From contig URGL01000063.1 of NCBI GenBank assembly GCA_900547405.1, positions 1-13,421 of the forward strand: 13,421 nucleotides of DNA, read 5' to 3'. The notes under the pieces are model-generated. The model was not told where the DNA came from. It did no database searches and was given only the letters and a program-made list of their open reading frames with translations. The position numbers were made by a program, and so were the translations under genes. The stretch comes from an uncultured Eubacteriales bacterium. GTDB taxonomy: Bacteria > Bacillota > Clostridia > Oscillospirales > Oscillospiraceae. Positions 4,127-13,100 of the stretch are shown in pieces; the stretch's first letter is position 1, and every line of letters begins with the position of its first letter.

Positions 4127-7100
4127 ATGAAAAGACGTATGCTGGCCTTGCTGCTGGTCATCGTAATGCTGATCGGTATGGTGCCGACCAGTGTTTTCGC
4201 TGACGCGGCAAGCCCGGAAAATTCGGTTTCCGCAGTGAAAGCCGAAGATTCCGCAGTCGAGACAGAGGCTCCCGAGGAAGAAACGGAAGCCCCCACGGAG
4301 GAAGAGACGGAGGCTCCCACAGAGGAACCCACGGAACCCTCTGAGGAAACGGAAGCCACGGAGGAAACCGAAGCGGCTGCCGAGGAGCCCACCGAAGAGA
4401 CGGTGGAGGAGATCGAGGACCTCCAGGCAGATGCCGGAACGGCCGATGTCTTCTTTACCGTCAGCGTGGAGGGAGTCCTGGGCAAGACCGACGACGGCCA
4501 GGCCGCCGTGGAGCTGCCCGTCACCGTCAAGGACGCGGATGCCGACGGCATCCTGACCTTCCACGACGCGCTGGTTGCCTTGCATGAGGCCTACCGCGTG
4601 GACGGCTATACCCTTCAGCGGGGCGTTACCGTCACCAAGCTCTGGGGTGTCGAAACCTACGCCACCAGCTTCTTCAAGAACGGGGAAGAGCTCACCAAGA
4701 TGGTCGCCTACAAGACCAGCACCGTAGCAGACAACGATCAGCTGTATGCCGTTGTCATGACGGACAAGACGGACCGGGCCGACTGCTTCACCTGGTTCGA
4801 CAGGACCGAGGTCACGGTCAAGGCCGGTGAGTCCTTCAAGCTGACCCTGACCGGCAAGTCCGACGACTATGCCAAGTCCGGTGCCACTACTATCCCTGTA
4901 GGCACCTGGGAGGACGGCGTCTTCACCCAGATCGGCAGTACCAAGACCGACTTTGACGGCAATGTGACCCTGAGCTTCGACAAAGCCGGTACTTACCTTG
5001 TTACCGCCAAGGGCGTTTTGCCCGGCGAGCGCTGGGATGATGAGCTGGAGTGGTCTGACGACATCGACTGTCCCACCATCGCCCCCTACTGCGTTGTCAC
5101 CGTAGAGGAGGCCGCCAAGCCCGGCCCTGCTGACAGTGCTACGGTTTACTTTACCCTCAGCAACCAGGGTGTCCTCGCCCAGACTCCCGACGGCCAGGCC
5201 GCTATTGAGCTGCCCGTCACCGTCAAGGACGTGAACAGCGACGGCATCCTGACCTACGATGAGGCTCTGGTTGCCCTGCATGAGAAGTACTGTGAGGGCG
5301 GCTATGAGATCAGCGGCGGTTTCGTCCAGAAGGTCTGGAACGTCACCACAAACCCCAAGGGAAGCTACTACTTCCTGAAGAACAATGTGGCTTTGTCCAT
5401 GGGTGTGAACGACAAGTCCAGCACCGTGGCCCAGGGCGACCAGCTCTATACCTGCATTTTCAAGGATGAGGCCAAATGGTCCGATGTGATCTGCTACTTT
5501 GACAGCAGAGCTCTCACCGTGGAGGCCTACAAGGACATCACCCTGAATCTCCAGGGCGGCTCCTCCATGGCTGTGGGCGGCTACAAGGCCGGCAGCGTGG
5601 CCGGTGCCCAGGTCGGCGTCTGGAAGGACGGCACCTTCACCGCCATCCAGAATGCGGTCACCGACAGCAAGGGCAATGTGAAAGTGTCCTTTGAGGAGCC
5701 CGGCACCTATATCGTGTCTGCCTCCGGCAGCATCGAGACCCAGATCGCCAACTGGGCCGGCGGCCATGGCGACCAAACCATCACCGTAGAGGCGCCTCTC
5801 ACCGCCCCCTGCTGCGTGGTCACCGTCACCCCCGCCCAGTTCGTCACGGCCACCGTGTCCTACACCGGACAGGGCAGCGGCGACTTCTTCGCCACCGGTG
5901 TGGACGTAGAGGTCCCCAGCAATCTGGCCGAGCGCTACGGCTTTACCGACAATGTGGACGCCAAGACCGGCGTGTCCGCTCTGGACGTACTGGTCCAGGC
6001 CCATCTGGACTGCTTCGGTAAGGATTTCACCAAGGCGAGTGCCACCAATTATCTGGTGGTTGCTTCCAGCGGCTGGATCAACAAGATGTTCGGCGAGTCT
6101 ACCTCCTGGATCGCCATTCTGGTCAACGGCTCCATGCCCGGCAACGCCACCGTCAACCAGGCCAAGGTTGTGGACGGCGATGATGTCATGTTCGGCATCT
6201 ACCAGACCGCCGGTAAGGACCAGTACACCTATCTGGCCGATGGGGACGGCAAGGCCCTGGACGGCCAGACTCTGGAGGCCGGAAAGAAGGTTACCCTGAC
6301 CGTCATGGGCAAGGCCCTCTACGGCGGCACCAACGGCCCCGTCTCCGGTGCCAAGATTTATCTGGTGGATACCGAGAACGCTACCTTGGATACCACTCTG
6401 GGCACCACCGGCTCCGACGGCAAGTGCACCGTCACCATTCCCGCCGGTTGGCTGGGGAAGACGGTCTATCTGACTGCCAATGGCACCAATACCTTTATGT
6501 CCCTGGCGAAGGTGACCGTCACCGAGCCTGGCGTGAGCTACGCCACGGTGACCTTCAACTTCCAGCAGGATGGGGAGCAGGTCGTCTTCGGCTTCGATAA
6601 GAAGGTTGCCAGCGACCTGGCCGAAAGCTACGGCTACACCGATGAGGTGGTGGGCAGCGTGTCCGCCCTGGACGTGCTGGTCCTGGCCCACGAGCTGGTC
6701 TACTTCGATCAGTTCACCCCCGAGAGCGCCAAGGACTTCCTGGCCCTGGGGCCCACCAACTGGGTCACCAAGTACATGGGCGAGGAGTCCACAAACCTGA
6801 CCATCCTGGTCAACGGAAAGCAGGCTGCCGGTTCTGACGGCAAGGGCCTGATGATCAACCAGACGGAAGTGGCGGATGGGGACTACATCCTCTTCGGCGT
6901 ATGCGAGGATACCGCCTACTACCTGGACCGGTATGTCTGGCTGAATACCGCCGACGGCAAGCCCCTGAGTGGTCAGTCCCTCTTTGCCAATACGGACCTG
7001 GATCTGGTGGTCATGGGCAGCTACGCCACTTACGGCGCGGATGGCGGCCCTGACGCTCCCGTTGAGGGGGCCCAGCTGGCTGCTATGGACATGGTCACCG

Positions 7101-10100
7101 GCAAGATCAAGCCCATCACCGGCAAGGTCTCCGACAAGGACGGAAAGGTGACCCTGCACATCCCCGAGACCATGGCCAACAAGACCGTCTGCCTGGTTGC
7201 CACCGGCGAAGAGATGTTCAGCGCCCTGAACGTGTTCAAGGTCGGCAACGTGCTCAAGGAAACCGATCTGGTGGAGGTCCATGTGGGTATCGGCGGCAGG
7301 ACCGAGGATACCGTTCGGGAGCTGAAGATGTCTCCTGAATTCCTCCACAGCACCATGGACTACACCGTGGATCCTCTGGTCTTCGTGGCCGACGAGGCAT
7401 CCCGGTATCTGTGGGTCAAGGTGGAGTACATTCCCTACTGCACCGCGGGCTTTACCTTCCATGGCGTTACCAAAACCTTTACCGAGGCCCAGAACGGCAA
7501 GTGGGTCCGGCTGGACAAGCTGGTTCCCGGCGCGGAGGCCAGCGTCCTGACTCTGACCTCCAAGGCTGAGGACGGCTACGACAAGACCTACACCGTCACC
7601 CTCTCTATGGACAAGGGCCAGGCCGTACTGTGGAAGACTGACCTGACCGGAGAGCCCCTGACCATCGGACAGAACACCCAGCACACCCTGACTGTGGAAG
7701 CGGGGGTTACCAGAGACGTAGACCCCAACACCACCATCAGCTATCAGTGGTATGTGAATACCACCGCCTCCACCGAGGGCGGCAAGGCTGTGAAGGACGC
7801 GAATAAGGCCGACTTCACCGTTCCCTCCGGAGAGCTGGGCACCTTCTATTATTATGTGGTTGCCTCCGGCGATGGCCTGGAAAGTGCCACCAGTAAGGTG
7901 GTGGAGGTCACCGTCAAGGCGGTGCCCAAGAGCCTTACCCTGACTTCCGACTATCCCTATACGGTTCCCAACGCCAGCACCAATGCCTACGGCGGTGTGA
8001 CCTACGTTGTCAAGCAGGGCACCCAGATGCAGCTGAGGGTCCTGGACGAAAACGGCAATGAGACCCCCGTCATCTGGAAGGTCGACGGTGCCTACGGCGG
8101 CAAGCTGGATACCGAAACCGGTGTCTACACCGTTACCTCCGCCAGCTACACCTATGTGACCGCAGTATCTGCTCTGGATCCCAGCGTGACCAGCGGTAAA
8201 ACGGTCATCGATGTGAAGTTCTACCCGATCTCGGATTACTACAAGAACCAGACCGTCCGGCTGAACGCCGACGGCCAGACCGTAAAGACCGCTTCCGTTA
8301 TCGGCGGTATCAACGGCTACAACATCTGGGAAGTGAAGGATCCCGACGGGGTGGCGGAGATCACCTCTGATCTGACCACCAAGCCCGGATCTTTGGGCAT
8401 GAATGTCCTGCGTCCCGGCAAGGTAGAGGTTACCCTGACTCTGGACGTTGGCCCTGAGGGCGCACCGAAGCTCACCGACACCGCCGTGCTCAATGTCACC
8501 GGTGTGGCCGTGGAGAACGCCGACGGCGGCTTCGGCAAGGCCTATCTGGAGCTGACCGCCGAGAACGCCGCACCCACCATGCAGCTGAAGGCCATCACCG
8601 AAGAGGGCCGCAGCATTGCCTCCTGGACCAGTGCCAATGAGGCCGTGGCCACTGTGGACGACAAGGGCGTTGTGACTGCCCATGCCGTCGGCACCGCCCA
8701 GATTACCGTCACTGACGACAACGGCACCAAGGGCGGCATTCTGGCAGTGGTTTCCGACAGCCAGAATCCCACCTTCGAGAAGCTGGCGCTCTCTGGCATC
8801 ACCTCCTCCACCTTCAACTACCAGGCAGACCAGAAGGATTACACCGGCATTAAGCTGAACGGCTACAGTACCAAGATCCTCACCATTAAAAAGGACACCT
8901 GCTACAACGCGGAGAAGCTGGACTGCGTTGCCACCTATACCAACGAAAACGGTGAAGCTGTCAGCATTCCCGTTCCCTCCGCGACCCAGACCCAGCTGCC
9001 CGGTATGCCCTTCGGCACCACCCTGGTCACGCTGACGCTGACGGACAAGACCAACAAGGATGTCAAGTCCCTCTACACCCTGGAAATCACCCGCCCCAGA
9101 GATGTCAACAAGACCATCGCTTACTCCAACGGTATTGCCGCACAGGATGCCGAGGGCGGCGCTCTGTCCAACAGCCTGTATCTGGACAAGGCCGAAGGCT
9201 TCCTGTTCCAGGCCAGCGAGACTGGTGTTAAGAACAGCAACTACACCGTCAGCAACTCCAAGTACTACTACCGTGGCTACATGGTGAACGGTCGTTCCGA
9301 CTTCACCCTGAACATCAAGGGCACCACGGCCTATACCCACATCCGTTACTCCATCGACGACGGCCAGACCTGGAAAGAGCTGCCTCAGGGCGGCGGCCTG
9401 ACCGATGTCATCACCTTCCCCAAAGCTGAGGGCGATACCCATGCCGAAGTGAAGGTCACCTTCCAGATCCTGGGAGACCAGTACTATGCCGAGAGCGGCT
9501 TTGCCTTCCCGGAAATGACTTCCAACAAGGAAAAGCTGATGGTTGACTCCACCCAGGTAGGTACTGCCTATACCGTGTGGATGGAGCAGCTGCCTGCCGT
9601 AGGTGAGCCCCAGATCCTCACCGCCACCTCTGACACCGGCAACTGGTATCCCGCCTTTACTCCCGACACCGTTGCTTACAAGCTGAGCATTGCCCAGGAT
9701 GGCGATCTGCCCACTGTTACCTTCACCGTAGCGGAAGGCAATACCGTCAAGATCGGCTCCAAGGCAGTCGAGGCTGACGAGTCCGGCGCCTACACGCTGA
9801 AGCTGACTACCAGCAATCAGACCGTTTCCGTCACCAACACCGATGGCAGCCTGGTCCGTAAATACACCTTCGCCGCCTCCAAGCGGATCAAGAACGGCGC
9901 GGACAAGGTTGTGGATTACCTGCCCATCAACAGCCAGTACACCAACGGCGGTGCCTACGGTCTCTCCCCGGAGAGTATGCTCAGCGGCACCTTCAAGTCC
10001 CTAGGCGGCTTCGGCGGCTATGCTACCTTCTACTTCGAGGATGGCATTACCAATGATCCTACCAACCAATACGGCGTTGACTTCTATGTGTATGGCAACG

Positions 10101-13100
10101 CCAACCCTGGCCAGAGCTTTGCCGAACCCGGCCAGGTCTGGGTCTCCGAGGATGGCAACAACTGGTATGCCCTGGCTGGCTCCGAGCACTACGACAGCGC
10201 CATCTGGGACTACACCGTTACCTACACCAAGGACGGCACCGGCACCACCTGGTCCGACAACTACGGTCACACTCAGGCGGATCATGGCAAGTCCTTCAGT
10301 TGGCCCCTTGCCTCTAACTACACGCTCAATTCTCTGGTAAACAGCGACACCATCACCCTGTCCGGCATTCTGATTCCCGCCGTGGACGGTATGATCGGCG
10401 GAAACACCACCAGCAGCTTCGCCCATGCCACGACCTTTGGCTATGCGGATACTCTGGTAAACGGTGAATCGAACCCCTACCTGGCCAACGATGACCTGGC
10501 GCTGAAGAGCTCCGGCTTCGACCTGGCCTGGGCCGTGGATGCCGAAGGCACCCCCGTAAACGTAGACGGCATGAGCTTCCACTATGTGAAGGTCGTCACC
10601 GCCTCCAACATCATGGCCGGTGTCTTCTTTGAGAAATCCACCGAGGTCCAGAGAGTCTATCGGGCCAGCTCCACCGGAAGCGATGTGGGCACCACTGCCG
10701 CCCCCACCGCCATCTCCTTCACCGGCAACGGCGCAACCTACTCCATCACTCCGGAGAGTGGCAAGCAGGTCTACAATGTTTCCCTGCCTATGGATGCCGT
10801 GTCCATCACGGTTTCCGGCGATGCGGAGAACATCTATGTCAACAACCAGCGTGTGGCCCCCGGAGAAGCCACCAAGGCCATTGACCTGGGCAGCGGCACG
10901 AAGCTGGTCCGTATCATTGCCCAGTCCGGCGATGAGCAGCCTGTTATTTACCTGCTGAAGCTCACCTCCGGCGCATCCTCCCTGCAGGCTCCCGAAATCG
11001 TCAAGCAGCCCGCTTCCGCCACCTACCTTCTGGGAATGGATGGGGAAGACCTGACTGTGGAGGCCAAGCCCGCTTCCAAGCACCAGACCCTGACCTATCA
11101 GTGGTTCGTCAACACCGCCGAGAGCTACGAGGGCGCTGTGGCCATTGACAACGCCACTGCCGAAACCTATGCTCTGGGTAAGGCCGAGGAAACCGGTACG
11201 CGGTACTACTTCTGCGTGGTGACCGCCACCGCCAACGGCCTGAACTGCACCGCCTCCTCCGACATTGTGGAGATCAAGGTCCTGGACAATGCCGACTACG
11301 TGGCGGCCAAGCTCCAGGGCACCGGCACCGAAGCCGATCCTTACCAGATCGCTGCCGCCGAAGACTACCAGACCGTTTACGACCTGGTCGCTGCCGGATA
11401 CGCCTTCAAGGATCAGTACCTGGCCCAGACCAAGGACGTGACCCTGGCCGAGGGCTGGAAGCCCATCGGCTCCGACAGCAGCAACCGCTTCAGCGGCCAT
11501 CTGGATGGACGTGGCAATACCCTCACCGTGCCCGAGGGCGGCCTGCCTCTGCTGGGCTACGTGAAGGATGCCTACGTAAAGAACCTGAACATCTACGGTC
11601 CTCAGATCGAGGGCTACGGCCTGGTGAACAACCTGGAGGGCGTTGGCCTTTCCGGCAACGCCATCACCATTGAGGGTGTCACCCTGAAGTCCGGCACCAA
11701 GACCCTGAAGTCCGGCCTCGTCGGCACCTACATCACCACCAGCAACCCCTACGCCGGCTGCTCCGGCAACTTCCTGGTCACCATCCGGAAATGCGTGGCG
11801 GAAAGAGGCGTAGTCATCGGCTATGACGGCACCGAGTCCAAGATCGGTTCCTTCGCTGGCCGAATCAACGGTACCATTGAGGGCTGTAAGAGCTACGCTA
11901 CCGTTTACGGCGTGGACAGCGTGGGCGGTATCGTGGGCAACCAGGATAACTCCATGACCACCTTCAAGGTCACCGACTGTGAATTCCACGGCATCGTGGA
12001 AGCCAGCGGCGAAGAGGCCGGCGGCATCATCGGCAGCGGCTACATTGGCGGCTGGGCTGATAACGCCATGCGTCCCAACATCTCCAATTGTACCGTCACC
12101 GGCTCTATCTTCGGCTCCAACAAAGTCGGCGGTATCCAGGGCGGCGACTCCGTCGTCATCCAGACCTACAGCACCAGCCCCAACGAAATGACCGGCAATA
12201 CCTTCCGCGGCCACCTCTACTCTGAGGGCGAGGCTGTGGGTGCCATTGTTGGCTACTACAGAGGTCTGAATGCTTACGACAAGGTCCATGACAACATCTG
12301 CGAGAGCGACGACACCGGCCTGCGGCCCATCGGCCAGGTGGCCTATGTGGATACCAGCGCTGCCGAGCACGAGACTGTCTATGGTCTGAACTACTTCAAT
12401 TCCAGCACCGGCAACTTCCCCTCCGACACCGGTGTATGGAGCTGGAGAAAGAATTCCAACCGTACTGACGATCCTCTGGGCGCTGACGCGGGCACCATCT
12501 GTCAGATGAAGTCCGGCGCCATCGATCCTGAGGTCGACACCAAGCTGGTTGGCGGCAAGTCCACCACCCTGAAGGCTGTGGATGCCGAGGGCAACCCCAT
12601 CCCCAAGAACAGCATCACCTGGTCCCTCCGGAATCCCGAGGACGCAGCCTATGCTACCGTCACCCCTGCCGGTGCCGTGAAGACCTATGCGGTTGCCTCC
12701 AGGCACGATGTGACCTTTGTGGGCACCCCCAAGGACGGCTCCACCCCCATCGAGCACACCATCGCCATCTATCCCGCCGTCTCCCAGGTGGAGATCCTGA
12801 GAGGCCGCCAGGTCGTCAACGGCCAGACCCTCTACATGGACATGGACACCGAGAAGACCCTGACCCTCACCGGTAAGCTCTATCCCACCGATGCCATGGA
12901 GGGCCTGAGCTGGAAGTCCTCCAACGCCAAGGTCCTGACCGTAGAGGACGGTGTGGTCACCTACGTGGCCGGTAAGGGCACCGTGACCATTACCGCTACC
13001 GCCGCCGACGGCAGCAAGAAGGCCGCCTCCGTAAAGATCCAGGTGGGCAGCCTGACCAAGTCCGTTACCATTGCCGAGCCTGAGAGCACGGTCCTGCGCG

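Larger units (their letters stand above)
4442..7243 (+). repeat. Four tandem DUF4430/transcobalamin-C-like modules
   Basis: Four homologous units of about 235 residues start near 4442, 5138, 5846 and 6533. Each has a helix with a conserved His (H153, H385, H626, H855; spacing 232, 241, 229). Each then has a (K/N)G or VNG turn and a DGD/NDQ/QGD beta-turn followed by a hydrophobic strand (QLYAVV, QLYTCI, DVMFGI, YILFGV). A trailing Ig-like sandwich with DxxGxVT (DFDGNVTL, DSKGNVKV, GSDGKCTV, DKDGKVTL) closes each unit. Units 3 and 4 best match the DUF4430 pattern (VSALDVL, then ILVNG, then DGD). Units 1 and 2 add an EF-hand-like loop before the helix. Homology between units is read directly from the translation. 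The link to the transcobalamin fold is from memory of the family and needs a profile search. Confidence 0.75.

Noticed and set aside
4064..9442. 1792-codon open frame on the minus strand
   Set aside because: It is codon-aligned antisense to the giant + strand gene and exists only because that gene avoids TTA, CTA and TCA. Its translation is low-complexity Gly/His/Val-rich with no domain, and it lacks a ribosome binding site.
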